A DNA stretch of 64,000 nt from Branchiostoma floridae. Lineage: Eukaryota > Chordata > Leptocardii > Amphioxiformes > Branchiostomatidae. Under the pieces are notes generated by a model that worked only from the letters and a program-made list of their open reading frames with translations, had not been told where the DNA came from and searched no databases. Location of the stretch: assembly GCF_000003815.2 (NCBI RefSeq), contig NC_049992.1, positions 7,906,353-7,970,352 on the forward strand, in the 5' to 3' direction. Positions 11,937 through 24,845 of the stretch are shown here, piece after piece; positions within the stretch are counted from its first letter, which is position 1; the number at the start of each line of letters is the position of its first letter. The translations under genes were made by a program, and so were the position numbers.

Positions 11937-12771
11937 CATATAACACCATATTTATTCAATTTCTTTTTGTTCATAGGGGCCTGGGTGGAGAGTTGAACTT
12001 GGCAAAACAGGGAGGATACTTGGCCAAAACAATCAGTCCGCAGGAAGTCACATTTCAAACCTAGTATGATGGCCAAACTCCTGGTCAATATTCTTTATAT
12101 AGCCAGCGTAGTTAGTCTGGTTATATTTATAATCATAGTCTGGTTAGAGACTTAACTGTTAAATAAAGTTGCCAATAAATGAAGGGACAATTTAAAGAGA
12201 AAGTTGTCATTATAGTGATGTAACTTTTATTAAGTTCTCAATAAATGCCAAGATTACAACACAATGTCTATTGAAACAATTTTGAGTGGTTTCCAACCTG
12301 GAAGGTGTTGTCTTTGTAATCAAGATGCCATGTTGGAAAGCGATCCCTGCAAGTACTTAAAGTTCAAAAAGGGTTCCAACAAGGCATGAAGCTCGATCAC
12401 ACCATGGTTCAAGTATTTTGACAACAGACTTGTCTTTTTATCACTGTCAGAATATAGGTGCTACAGTTTGTTGTGTCTTTCTGGGTGGCTTTTTGCTGCT
12501 AAAGTTGCTCGTGAAACCAAATCTGCCTTGTTGTAATTTGGGGCACACTTGCTTTGGGTGATGAGGATTCAAGGCTTGAATTTCAGTAAAAAGAGCCACA
12601 AGTTGCAGTAGAAACTATGACAATGTAGAACAGCAAAAAATGGTAACTTTGAAATTTGTAAGGCATACTCTATATGAGTCATAGGACTATAGTCATAGAG
12701 CTAAGTCAGGAAAAGTAATAAGTCTGATTTGCGTTTCTAACCTTAAAACGTCATACCTAAGGATTGCTGAA

Positions 12772-13676
12772 AAGTCAAATCTGTGCAAGTGACCACCTTT
12801 ACATAAGAACCATTTGGCCAAGGCAAAGACTTTTTGGTCGTGCCTTACATAGTTTATTCTCGCTATTGACTCCTGCCTATGAAGTGACCACCTGTCCACA
12901 TAGACCAGACTTAGGCCGACTTTATACAGACAACACTTTCATAGTCGTGCGACTGTTGTTGTCGACAACGTTGCCGGCGACGATATTTTTAGGCTGTCTA
13001 AAGAGGATCAAAACAGTCGTGCGAGGGTTTTTATGGAATCATCGTGCGACCACCTCGGACCCGGTCGCGCGACCCTTCAGCGGGGGGTCCGCGACTATTC
13101 CTCACATGTCTAAAGAAAAATCGTCGCCGGCGACGGGACTGGATCATATGCTAATAAGCCTGCAGCATGTTTTTTTTCTATTTGAAAGGGCATTTTTCGC
13201 CGTAAATATACATGCAGTCAGTAATGGAAACGTATTTTTGTCATCAGAAACTGCCTGTTCCAGCGCAATGCCCCGCCACCAGTGGCTACATCCTTCATGA
13301 TACTTGTAGTAATCTGTAATACCACCGGCGGCCACGAACGCAGGATTTAATTCCAGATTTTACCGTCTCTGTGTCATTCTTTGTTGGGGACAATATTTGT
13401 TTGCAAGTTAAAGAATAGTAATCTGCTGCATGACGAAAATGAAAAATTCTCCCGCCATTTTTAATTTGCAAGCAAGAGGTCACTGTGGGTCACGCACGCA
13501 CGCACCGCAGTGGAATCCTGCGCCGCGGGTGTCCCGCAATACTCTGAACGCATGTCTAAAGACAACCGTTGCCCACAACGAATAGTCAATAACAGTCGCA
13601 CGACTATATAAGTGTTGTCTGTTTGAAGTGGGCCATTTTGTTCTTAAGTGGTCTTCTTCTGCAGTTTTGACTGTCA
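12772..13676. mobile_element. GTGACCACC MITE, family D copy 2, split by another element
   Basis: The left part (12772-12913) begins with AGTCAAATCTGTGCAAGTGA and runs through the family order to CACCTGTCCACATAGACCAG. The right part (13635-13676) is AAGTGGTCTTCTTCTGCAGT followed by TTTGACTGTCA. Together they rebuild the layout of copy 3. The 721-bp element at 12914-13634 sits between them. Confidence 0.78.
12914..13634. mobile_element. 721-bp non-autonomous DNA transposon nested in a MITE
   Basis: Terminal inverted repeats of about 45 bp: left GGCCGACTTTATACAGACAA then CACTTTCATAGTCGTGCGAC; right, reversed, GGCCCACTTCAAACAGACAA then CACTTATATAGTCGTGCGAC. The interior is CpG-rich with repeated GTCGTGCGA, CGCCGGCGACG and ATGTCTAAAGA motifs. 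An open frame at 12764-13300 runs through it but has no protein-like motifs. No clear target duplication is visible. The high CpG content suggests a fairly recent insertion. Confidence 0.8.
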
Positions 13677-14767
13677 CAGTATATCATTATTACTTCTAAT
13701 TATTGCAATAACCAATTGTTCACACTAAATCTGGACCCTTGCCCTTGTGGTGCAGAAGTGCCTGTGCTGTGCATACTACAGTTTATATCATGACAGTGGC
13801 ATTTCTAGTCTCTGCTTTGACACAGTTTCTACTGTAGTGGTTCACTTATTTCTGGTCAACCATGCCACCAATGTAGGCAAAGTTCCACGACATGTATACA
13901 TGTCATCTTCAACTATCACCATGCTCTAATTATTGCCATATTTGGGATAGCTTACACTTTGTAGAGCATTTAGGTATGTGTTGCAATTAAAGGCCTGGAA
14001 TATAGTTACTGTAATTTAGTGTAAATCGATGTAAGAGTACAGGGACATGGTTTTTCATGCTGTGTTGACAGTAACACCTTCGTCTGCGCAACACAAATTC
14101 TGTTGTCTGGTACTTTAGCTGGCTGCTAGGAGGCCGACCGGATGTTGGGCAGGCTGCTATATCAAAGCGAGATTTAATCAGGCTAGTAGCAACTGTTGCA
14201 GCACTGCAAGTGCAATGCAAGACAGAATGTATGTCCACATTGAGTGGGGTTTATAGTGACAGGTCATTGCAACAAAGATCCACTGCAAATATTTCATGAC
14301 TTACGGTAGATTGAAAATAAGTCTACCAGCTGAAATTTCTATGAAGTTCTCCAGTCCAAAGACAATAGTAGTTGAGGCTAGCTGCACCCTTCGGGCACTA
14401 ATTTAGAGCCTACTACACTTATTTACAAGACTAGCATTTGGAGTCCATCCCAGTGTCAAGATCAACTTTATCATTCAAGGTGGTCCTCTAGTTCAAGAAC
14501 AAAAATTGCTCTGTGAAGGCAATAGGGTCATAAATAGAGGTACAGAAATTACATAATCAAGCATAACTTCTTTAGCAATGGTAAGACAGAATGGATATCC
14601 AATGTCTGTTTCTCTCAGGAGCCGCAAACTGAATCAGAAAGACACCAGGTGCCATTCTATCATCCTAACGTTTTATCAAATGTCTTTAATCTTTTAGCTG
14701 AAATATGTCTAATCTTATGTCTGATCTTACAGTAGAGCGGAGATCTAATATGATCAGACGGACAAAA

Positions 14768-14867
14768 NNNNNNNNNNNNNNNNNNNNNNNNNNNNNNNNN
14801 NNNNNNNNNNNNNNNNNNNNNNNNNNNNNNNNNNNNNNNNNNNNNNNNNNNNNNNNNNNNNNNNNNN
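14768..14867. other. Assembly gap (N)
   Basis: 100 N bases within intron 3. Confidence 0.99.
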
Positions 14868-15574
14868 AGCTCCGCACCGACATTGATAACGGATCAGTCG
14901 AATTCCAGGGAAGCATCAAGTATGCCTTCCCAACGGCTCAAGTTTCTTCTTCCCACTGGCCGGGATTTCCTAACATCATTTCAGCTGTCCGACCCACAGG
15001 GTAGCCAGGGCATGTGGTTAGCTATAAACTCAATTAAAACTCACTCAGTAAGCACTTGACTCTTAATGGCTTTTCCCTAGGTGGCCTTTAAAGTGTCTTA
15101 TTTCAGATTATAGGTGGTGTACATTGTAAGTGTGGAGACAGGATGGCTTAGACGTACCAGTATATCATGTTTATACTGGGTTTTCAAGCACCCAACAGTA
15201 AACATTACCAAACCACTATGTACCCAAACAGACGAGATTAGCTTCACTGTTCCTACTGCTGTATATACATAAACTTCCTAAGGACCTTGCCAGGGGGTTA
15301 ATGAACGATTAAGTTTATACAACTTGTTGATATCAAAGTGCAGATGTATAAACACTGCTGACATTAGGGTAGACAGTTGGATTTGGGAAAATCTGATTAA
15401 TTCTAAGTAAGTGCTACTTGTCCCTGAGTCAGTGAGTTATGATGCAGTTTAAGTTTCATGTACCACATGAAAAGCATTTATAAATCTTTCAAATTGAAAT
15501 AATATTTTACTACCTGTAGTTTAATGGAGATACTCAACAAAAAGACAATTGATATTTCAAACTTCAAGTCTCCT

Positions 15575-15636
15575 TCCTTTTTTCCTCTCTCTTTCTCTCC
15601 CTCCCTCCCTCTCTCTATCTTTCTTCACATTTCTTC
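15575..15636 (+). repeat. Pyrimidine-rich tract
   Basis: CT-rich run (CTCTCTTTCTCTCCCTCCCT and continuing), about 60 bp upstream of the palindromic element at 15680. Confidence 0.85.
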
Positions 15637-15679
15637 TAGGGATTTGCTCGGTATTCTCTCACTGCTTCCCTATGCAAAT

Positions 15680-15770
15680 TAGCCTGGATACCATCCGAAT
15701 TCTACCGGGGCTCCTTACACTCACTTCTAGTATAAGAAGCCCTGGTAGAATTCGGATGGTACCCAGGCTA
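15680..15770. mobile_element. 91-bp palindromic element with 9-bp target duplication
   Basis: Almost wholly palindromic: left TAGCCTGGATACCATCCGAA then TTCTACC; right, reversed, TAGCCTGGGTACCATCCGAA then TTCTACC. Flanked by TATGCAAAT on both sides (15671-15679 and 15771-15779). Tip sequence TA(G/C)CCTGG and 9-bp duplication match the element at 6354, so the two look related. Confidence 0.9.
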
Positions 15771-16198
15771 TATGCAAATGTCATTCATTACCATGCCCAA
15801 CCACACAACACTCTTTCTGGTCTGTTTCCAAGTAGTGTTAACATGTAACCACATACCACTGGCTGAGGTCCACTAAGCTGAGCTATGCCAAAAATGTTTC
15901 TACGTTCAGCAAGACATGCAAGACAAATCCAGACAACGTCTTAAGGCAAAAAGGGCCTGACACACGTCTGGATTAGTCGCTCCTTGTTTATCGTCCTTCG
16001 GAAAAGAAGCTGAGGCTTAAGTCTCATGTTTGAGAAGAGCAAATAATTGGTGAGAGTATGAGTTAGTTAAGGTGTGCTTGAAACAAAACATTGCTTTTTC
16101 AGTTTTTGTACGTCAATTAAGGTTAGACATCCAGGTAATAAGATCCGCCAAATAGCAGTTACTGAAGCAACTGTATATGATTTGGAAATGGCTCAATC

Positions 16199-16248
16199 GA
16201 TTTTGGAAATGGTTCAACCATTGAAATGGTTCAACCATTTCCAAAATC
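16199..16248 (+). repeat. Near-perfect 24-bp inverted repeat
   Basis: GATTTTGGAAATGGTTCAAC then CATT, two-base spacer, and the inverted copy with one mismatch. Preceded by a partial direct copy (TTTGGAAATGGCTCAATC). Confidence 0.8.
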
Positions 16249-16979
16249 ATGATATGCAGTTGCTTGACAAACTGCTGTTTGGCCCAAATGCTTTTGCCAA
16301 GGCAAAGGCCCCCAGCTACCACTCAGTAAACAACAAAACCTTGCTACATATACAAAAACATCAAAGGATCTTACTGCTGTGTGTTGTGTTTCCCTTTCCT
16401 CAGTCAGAGCAAGAGCTGTCTAGCCTACTAAATGTCTTGCTAGGAGTGGAATAAGTTGTTGGACATACATTTTGTATATGTATTTTCTCATCTTGTATCA
16501 GTGTTACAAAGGGCCTTGAGGCAATTTTATTGTCATGTATGACAGTACGACCTGGAGGTCAAGGGACTAGGTAGGTAGGTATGACAGTATCATTTAGCAT
16601 TTTTCAGATGGATTAGAAAAAAAAAAGTATTAGATTGTCTTCTTATCTCTGGGGAGAAGAGTTCAGTTCAGAAGAGGTGTTGAACCAAAATGTGTCTCAG
16701 AATTCAACCTGTCATCCATGAAATGAAGTTTATGTGGCATCATCCCACAAAAATGGTGGGAGTAACTGGAATCACTGGAGAGTCTCAAGGCTATAATGTT
16801 GAAGACCTCTAATCCTTGTTTGACATTGCTTTTAGTCTAGATCCTTTGCAGGGCTCAAAATAAGCCTTTCCTCTTCCATTCCAGACTACAAAATCTCATA
16901 CCCGGTAAGTTCACAATAATGCCATCAGTAATCCAAGAATTTAGTCTCCTGCAGTTTTAGGGTTTTTCCTACATAACGT

Positions 16980-17146
16980 TACAGTCAAATCTGTGTAAGT
17001 GACCACCACTACATAAGAACCACCTGGCCAATGTGACCACTATTTGCTTTTTTTCCCATTAAGAATCCTGTCTTATAAGTGACCACCTGTCCATATCGAC
17101 CACATTCTCAGTGGTCTTCTATGCTCTTGGGAAGTTTTGACTGTAC
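16980..17146. mobile_element. GTGACCACC MITE, family D copy 3 (complete)
   Basis: About 165 bp with ends TACAGTCAAATCTG and AGTTTTGACTGTA, i.e. TA target duplication with CAGTCAAA terminal repeats, as in Tc1/mariner-type MITEs. Interior has AAGTGACCACC, GAACCACCTGGCCAATGTGA and AAGTGACCACCTGTCC. No coding capacity. Confidence 0.8.
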
Positions 17147-18594
17147 TTTTGGCAGGCATTTCAAGATTTGGAAATTAAGACTCTTTTGACAAGGCAGTCC
17201 AGAGGGTACACGGGTCACATTCTATACAACCCCTAGGCTTGTGCTGGTATGTGTGTCTTCACCACAAGGTCATTGTCAGTAGGTTCTTCTTGACCTCTAG
17301 CATAACTCCCCCCTCCCCCTGGGCTCGGTATTTGCACTCTTCTCAGTCTTTAATAATTTACAAGATCACAGGGTCAAGGGTTTCATTTTGCCTCTACATA
17401 CTTAGTATAGTGTGTTACTGCTACTGACCTGGGTTTGGTATTTGTTATTTCAACACTGAACTGAATCACAGCATGTTTGTAACCTTTGGTGTGCTGTACC
17501 ATAACTAAACTTGTCTTTGAAATCATAAAAGTACATCAGCTGATCTTGAGGCAACTGTGAGCACTGTCTGAGAGTTTTTCTGGCGTGGATACCATCCTCA
17601 TTTACGTTTTTTCTCCCCCCCCCCCCTCCCCACCACCACCCTTGTAAAAGTTTGGAAAGGAAGTGAATAGGGTAACTGAAGAAGCATGGTAGAGTTTTCT
17701 AATCCTGAGTTTCTGAATTCTCATCTCTTTCAGTCCTAAATCCTATGTCATAGAGCAGGAAAATCAGCTCTCCTGACTGGACTGTGAGCTCAAAAGGATA
17801 TTTTTGGTTGGAATACAAGTCTTTTACTCTCAAACACAGCGTAATCTTACTCTTAGTAACTTAGTCTTAGGGGAATGGCAGGTGTTCGCAGATCTCCAAG
17901 TCAAATGTCCCATGTAACAGGGTAGACTTTCAGGCAAAAAAGTATGCTTGTCTCTCTCAATTCTGAAATTCCGCAACCTTTTGGCCATTAGACTGCACTA
18001 CTGTAGACCAATATTGACAGTGATGCTAGCTTTGCATGTACAAAAGGCAGAATAGTTTATTCCTTTGGAGTCTTTGGACAAGTATAATTTAACTCCCATA
18101 AATTGGCCTACAGTTTCCGATTTTTCAACAATGGAGCCCACTTGAATGGAGCCCAGCTGAGGTGAGGATACGGGGTGGCACATTACAAGGGCACATGCAG
18201 GTATTAATTACAGTGTAATTGGTGTGTTTCACACCTTTCCATGATAAACTGTCTGTGTAGTATGCTCCACAGGTGGTGCCTGCTGTGTACAGTTTTGCAG
18301 AAGAGTAGAGACTTGCTCTGATATACAGGTACCTTGGCTTTGACAATTAAGCTATCAAAACCGTAATTTCACATGTCTGACGTTAAAAGACGATAAACAT
18401 TATTACAGGCCACCAAACTAGTCTTTAGTGTTGAATTATGGTCATTAGCAACAGACCAGACACTGCTTTTGACATCTGGAACTCCTACTACTAGTACTAG
18501 TCCTACAGTAGCTGAAATTGTAGGACGTTTCAGAAAACACCGGGTAAGAATGGAGTTCATGCACCACCAACTGACTCGTCGAACTGGTCGGACC

Positions 18595-18700
18595 TTTAGG
18601 CCTAGTGGTTGTGATGTTGGGTTAGTAAGGCCTGGGTTCAAATCCCGCGAGCCAGGGGACTGGTCTACTTGCCACTTTTGTTTCAACTGTAGAACTTTGT
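18595..18700 (+). mobile_element. tRNA-derived SINE head
   Basis: Pol III promoter-like boxes: TAGTGGTTGTGATGTTGGGT region (A) and GGGTTCAAATCCCGCG (B), spaced as in a tRNA. The tail is not definable. Confidence 0.6.
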
Positions 18701-19392
18701 GTGTAATTGGCATAAGATATCATTCTACCTGCTTTTATTCTACACCATTAACTAGGACAATGATAACTGCAATTTGTTGGAAAATGAGATTTAATGGACT
18801 ATGCAAATTTGGGATCACCTTAGTCCTTACAATGAAAATGACAGAAAAATTTTCCATCAAGGGACATATAAAAGATAATTTTTACTTTCACTTATCATTT
18901 GCCAACCCTCACCGGCCAGTTACAGCCCTGGACACCAGAGTTTGTGTCACACAGACTTTTCTTTGGTCCCTTGCTCAACAACAATTCTGAGGCCTACGGT
19001 CCATGATCAGAGACAGGATATGAGACTGCACAGACCCACCCCACACACAGATCACTGACTGATTCCTGACTCCAAAACAAGCATCTTTATCTCTCCTACA
19101 ACAAAAGGGTGATTCATACAAGATGTCTGCTCAAATAATTTCACTCCATCAACCCAAATTAGGAGAGATCAGGACAGCTGATAGTGGAGCAGACCCTATA
19201 ATTTCGCTGATAGCAGGGATATGGGGATATCTTCACTCACAATGCAGGGCTTTTTACTTTACTTAGGTGAGAATGTGGGGATACTGATGGCTGTTGATCC
19301 TTTTGCCAAGCCTCCTTCACAGACTTCTGGCTTTCATATTTCTGCGGGAGTGCTGACTTAAGATTTTAAAAGTTTCTCCAATGTTGGGAGAG

Positions 19393-19573
19393 GTTACCTC
19401 CAAGCAAATCCTGCGGTAGCATCTAAGATGTAGTATCAAAAGCTGGCAGAGAAGCAAAGCCGGCCTAGGAGTGTGTATGCTACCAGTGACCGCCTGACAC
19501 CCTTTGACTGGCTATACTCCTTGGCCAGTGTTGATACTATCTTATGGCACCATAGGATCTGCTTGGAGGTTAG
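19393..19573. mobile_element. MITE family F copy 1 (GATCTGCTTGGAG ends)
   Basis: Left ACCTCCAAGCAAATCCTGCG then GTAGCAT-TAAGAT-TAGTATCAAA; right inverted TTGATACTATCTTATGGCAC then CATAGGATCTGCTTGGAGGT. Interior includes CCGGCCTAGGAGTG. Related copies at 24762, 26743 and 34296. Confidence 0.78.
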
Positions 19574-19934
19574 GAAGAGGGAGTTCCACTTGAAAATCTC
19601 GAATCAGCAGGGCTCCCAAAAAATAAAAAAAGCCAGGACTGCTAGAAGTCAGCAAAAGAGGCTACTTTTAGCCTCTGTTGTAGGTTATGATTAGTGAGTG
19701 GTTCCTTGATATTGTTGCCTCACTGTACAGAGTTGCTGTGTCTAGATAATTATTTGAATACAAAGTAAGTCCCGAGAGTGGCAAGAAGTGAGTGGGAAGT
19801 AGTGTCACCGCAAAAAGGTCAAACTTGACTGGAAGCGGAGTTCAGAGGTAGCAGAACTAGCACTAATGAACAAACATCACAGAAATGTCAAGAAATATCA
19901 ATATCACAACACAGCCCAGAGAGTGATCTGAAAG

Positions 19935-20495
19935 CTGTCTCAGCAGTTTTAGGGGTGGCATCAATGAAAACAAATAACATCAGGACTTGGCAAAATATGA
20001 GCTGGGCAGAGGGCAAGGGGCTCTTTCCTGTCCCCAACTGAACTGAACCATTTGTCAAAACAATGTAGGCTCTCTGACTACCCATGATTTAAAATCTATG
20101 ACATGTGTGTGCTGAGTTTCAAATCTTTCTAGCAATTGACACACTTCTCTTTTATGGCCCAATCTGCATATTGAAAGAAATCATGAATGACAACCTGTCT
20201 TAGAGAACTCTTAATTTCCTCATTTATTGTTTGGCAATCCTGCAAATGAAATTAGAAGAAATATTGTGTTGAATGAAAGATACAAAGTTCAACATACAAG
20301 AAATAAGCATGAGCAAAAACAAGCTGAATCAGCAGTTTTCAAAAGTGGCGTCCTTCAAAAATAACTAACTTGCACGACATGGCAAAATACGAGCTGGGGT
20401 TCAGGGCAAGTATCTCTTCTTCTCTGTCCCCAACTGAACCATACCATTTGTCAAAACACTGCAGGCTCCTCTGTTGGCCCATGATTTACGACCCT
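19935..20495 (+). repeat. Direct duplication, two copies about 400 bp apart
   Basis: About 19950-20090 and 20333-20490 share TCAGCAGTTTT, GGCAAAATA-GAGCTGGG, CTGTCCCCAACTGAAC, CCATTTGTCAAAACA and CCCATGATTTA in the same order, at roughly 75-80% identity by eye. Between them lies about 250 bp of unrelated DNA. Confidence 0.7.
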
Positions 20496-21371
20496 AGGCC
20501 TGGGCAAAGTTTGGTTGATAGATGCTGGTTTTGGAGGAGGACCCCTGCCTGGCTAGGGCTTGTCACCCCACATAACGCAGCCTGGGATCAGTTTGCAGGG
20601 GTTTGTTTGAAGTTGGAGAGTTTGTTGTTTCAGTGCATTCTGGAGAACCATATCAAGTGATGGTGTAGAGTGCTGCACAGGGTTTCTCCTATAACCAGGA
20701 GGACTAGTAGGACAGAAACACAATGGATTGTGGAAAATTTGTGGGGTATTTTAGCCATTATTTATTACTTAGTCAATCCTAAATAAAGCTAAAACTGGTC
20801 CATTCTCTCACTGTCTAACATAGTACAGGCGGGGTAAAGGTATAAGGGATGGCTTGATGCACTTGATTTGTTGTCTATCTCCAGTCTCACTTGGAGGCTG
20901 ATAGATTGCAAAAGTTAGAAAAATGAAATGATAATTATAATGTTGCATAGCTCCGAAGCAAGACTGAACTGGCCTGCAAAATTGAAAGCCTGATAAATAC
21001 AAACAAAAAAAACATACAAAAAAAGCCAAAGCCTAACCTCTGCTTGGAGAGTAAGACAGTGGAAGCTGCAAGCCTGGCCTTGGAGTTCATGACTCAGGTT
21101 GAAGGCCAGGGGTTGTAATTCCTGTAACACCACACATTTCACCCCGTATTTACTGCTGTGGCTCCACATTCTCAACCCATGTGATATGGCTGTGCTCGTA
21201 ATTTACCTTTATCTCAAATGTGTTTGGAAAATTAGTTCTACCTTTGCTGGTATGTTCCCAAATATTTTCTCAAGTCAATGTTGCAGGCCTTTTAGATACC
21301 AAAGTCTTTCTTATATAAGACTACACTAATAATCATGTCTAAGTCATCAAAGGAAAAGCTTTATTGAATAA

Positions 21372-21500
21372 AGGTAAAGGTAAAGAAAAGTGGGCAACCT
21401 CGAACTGACGATAAAGGACAAAACGTCCATCCAGGAATATGCCAGGAATCGAACCCATGACTTCACGATCTCGTGTCCGCTAGCCTCGCCACACGGGTCT
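21372..21500 (-). mobile_element. tRNA-derived SINE, minus strand
   Basis: On the minus strand: A-box-like GGCGAGGCTAGCGGACACGA and B-box GGTTCGATTCCTGGC, then a short body ending in a CTTTACCTTTACC simple tail. Confidence 0.68.
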
Positions 21501-23869
21501 GCACACACCACTTGATTTTTTTAAGCCTTGCTTTACCATCTAGTTGCAAAGCATTGCAGTGATTGATTGTTTTCAAACTACCACTTGCCGGCCTATTAGA
21601 CAGATTTAGAGAAGATGACAGTTTATTTGAAAATAAACACAACTGTTCTGATATCACCCCCTGCCAGTGCGAGATATACAACACATTTGGACACAACAGA
21701 GACAATTCTGGGCCACCGCCAGACGATCGACCCGGAAGGTCGCTAGTGTTTACCTTCGGATGCCGCTTTCTAAATTCGTACGCCGCAATAGTCACAAGAG
21801 AAAAAAAGCACAGGCATTCCGACTCCTTGTCGTCTTTTGTGGGCGCACTTCGCCGTGTGTACTTAGCGATAGGGGTGTTTATTCGTGACATGGGGTGTAT
21901 ATCAGTTCACATGGTCCGAGGGGTGAGAACCTGGTCAGATCTGCATGGACGTCCTGTCTGGGATTGGGAAGTACTGTGATTTGTAAATTCATTACGGGGA
22001 ATTATAATAGGGAAAAAACGAAAGGGTGCTTTTGTTCACTGTTTGATAAGTTCACGTTTAGCAGTCACTGCAAAAAATCAGGAAAAAGACCACCCTAGGC
22101 ATTTCACAATCTACAGAACATGCTTGGGACTCACTGATAACTCCTCACTCATGGATGCTATTCTGAAAACCATGTTTTGTTATATTGCATGTGAAGCTGG
22201 TTTATTTATTTGCCTATACATATTTATTTTAGATGTTAAGTGCCCTAGAAAAATGGAAACCCCAGTAGTTTGTGTTTATTTTCAACTGTTTTGTTAAGCC
22301 ATTTGTTTGTTATATTTGTCTGGACAAAACAAACTCAAAATAAACAAGGCAATCAAATACATCCTGTACATGCATATACAAGTTTATCTGGTATTGTTGT
22401 GATATTTGCTGTGCTTGCTTAAATGCAATAAACTTCTCTGTGCAAAGCACTATTGTACTGTTAGTAATAGAGTACTACTAATGTACTACTAAGGCACTAC
22501 TAATGTACTGACATCGCACTGATACTTTTGAGGCCACCGCGTAGAAACAAGCAATCCTTTGTCTCCCTGTCACAGCCAAGATCAAAGTGCATTCATTCTC
22601 TAATCACTCCTCTCCTTTAGCTCGGACATCTGGTTCAGATACAGGACAGGATACAAAAAAAGTAGAAGTATAGCCTGTCAAGGGATATTTCTAATTTGAA
22701 AAATTGCAGGGGGTAGTTTTAAGAAAGCTGTTTACTAGGAAAGGGAGGGTTCATTGCTAATTGAACACACGCTCATGCTGGGATGGGCATTAAAGTGAAA
22801 GGGATAGGAGCCCCCCTCCTAGCCTCTACCAGGCTCCACAAGTCGTGGGAAAAATAGTAGAAATTGGTGAAATAAGACAGAAAACACATCAGAGGGGATA
22901 GATAGCCATGGAATAGAGTCCTTAGATTGCAAACTGTACTCCTTGGCCATCTAACTGCTCTGGTATGTTTTTTTGTCTTGTTTGGCCAATTTTTACTATT
23001 CATCCAGCAACCTGCGTTGCCTGCTGGAGGTTACCCCCTCCAAATTTGAAAAAAAAAAAAGTGTCATACTGTAAATCGCTAAATATTCTTTTACATATGC
23101 TACCTTTTGCTCTGATTTAAGAGCATTTGGAAGTACTGACTGTAAAAAAGGGAATTCTCACTGTCATATGTTTTATGTTCACATTTTTTGCCATTAACTC
23201 TTAAAGCTGCTGCAAACATTTTCCCTTTTACAGCACAACCCTGCATGGCAGTTCCAATTACAAACTCTGAATACTCTATTTTCCTAGTAATTATCAAAAA
23301 GATTTCCCCTTTTACAGTATTGAACCGACCACTGTCTACATTAGCTTTCAGTTTTACTGTCATTGCCATTCTAGCACCAGGTCTTCCCACCCCCTCACCC
23401 CTTCTTCCCTTTACTGCCACATGGAGCCCAATGCTGAATGATAAGACTGAAATGATAAACTAAACGTCTCTTGTCTTTCACTGCAGCAATGCATAGTGTA
23501 TTAGAGGACATACACAATGGTTTAGCTGCATAGCAACAATCGAATAGGGGTTTTAGAGTTACACTTTTTTCCAGGAAAGCTTTAGAATGGTTTAAAACTA
23601 AAAGGGTTAGAATGCTAGATATCCAAGGAAAGCTTTAAAGGGGTTGAAATTTGAAAGAGTTGCCCATTGTAAGACTAGAAGGGAGTTTATAAAATCACAC
23701 AATATACCAGACTGCAGTAAGAGTAGAGTAGAGTTCTTCAGGTAGGAATGTCCTGTTCCAATTAAGGTTGTACATGTATAATAATACCAGGAAGGTTGTA
23801 ATAGGAGTTTAATTTAGAAAAGAAAACAAATCAGGAATACTATTACCAGGAATGTGTTGGCATTGAATG

Positions 23870-24215
23870 ACCGGGTGGCTAGGCTAGTGGACACCAGACC
23901 GAGAGGTCCCAGGTTCGATTCCTGCACAATCCTGGTATTCCTAGCCCTAGTCACAATGGATAACAACACACTACCCCTACTGCCTAAAACAAAAAGGCTA
24001 TAGGACCTTTACCTTCTCACTGGGAAGCCAGGAGCTGCCTTGATCAGCTAATCACAAATTCAAGAATGCAACACAACCTTGAACTCTTTGTGTTGCTGAA
24101 AAACACTTTAATCCCTAAGCTGATAAACTGATTAACACCTTAGGGACAGGCTTGAATCCAAGGTCGCTGCACCCTTGACCTTTTCACCTTCCCACACAAA
24201 TACAACAAACAAACA
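23870..24215 (+). mobile_element. tRNA-derived SINE
   Basis: A-box-like TGGCTAGGCTAGTGGACACC and B-box GGTTCGATTCC (23912-23922), same head type as the SINE at 21372-21500. The body runs to about CAAGGTCGCTGCACCCTTGA and ends near the CAAATACAACAAACAAAC tail. Confidence 0.65.
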
Positions 24216-24761
24216 TCAAACCCAAGAAGCAAACTGACATATATAAATACTTCTTTTCCCTTGCTACAAGACAGGACAAGTTGCAGAGCAAGTTCTACTA
24301 GAGAACGGGAACTTTGTCAAAGATAACCACCTTCTTCTACCTTCTAATGCAACACAACAAAGGCACAATACAGAGGTTGGTCATGTCACACAATAACGGA
24401 ACAACTTTTCACACCCAATGCCTTGATACCTAACTCTAAGCACCATTCAAAGCTCAGAATCTGAATTCTGAATCTGTCCAAAAAGACAACATCTCTCTCG
24501 TTATCTTGTTTAATCCAGCCCTAATGCAAGTTGACAAATTAGCTGTCAGCCCATCACTCTCACCATATCTGTGGAGACACATCTAGGAGGACATCTTTCC
24601 ACATTCGGCCATGGAGATGGCACCATTTTAATCAGCTTTACCATGTACATATCAGGCTATTTTAGACTCCAGACTGTGGACTATTTTAGACTGATTTATC
24701 TAATAGAAATTGGGGTGAGAGTCTCTGCATTTGGCCATGAGGATATTATCTCATATTAGAG

Positions 24762-24845
24762 TCTACACTACTAGGCCAGCTACATTCCTCATTTGCCTGG
24801 TTTTGATACTATCTTTTGCCACCATAGGATCTGCTTGGAGATTAA
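24762..24845. mobile_element. MITE family F, right half
   Basis: Contains CTAGGCCAGCTACATTCCTC and TTTTGATACTATCTTTTGCC then ACCATAGGATCTGCTTGGAG, i.e. the right half of family F; the left arm is not evident. Confidence 0.7.

Noticed and set aside
12764-13300. 178-codon plus-strand frame
   Set aside because: Runs across a MITE and into the nested 721-bp element; no domain, and the frame follows CpG-rich repeat sequence.
14686-15004. Frames spanning N bases
   Set aside because: They cross an assembly gap; the same applies to those near 38.9 and 40.75 kb.
18469-18990. 173-codon plus-strand frame
   Set aside because: Crosses a tRNA-derived SINE head and plain intron sequence; no motif.
21463-21891. 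142-codon minus-strand frame with a donor-like site after 46 codons (RKRHPK then GTAAAC)
   Set aside because: Its distal part runs into a SINE and there is no family match; it could be an exon but I cannot support it.
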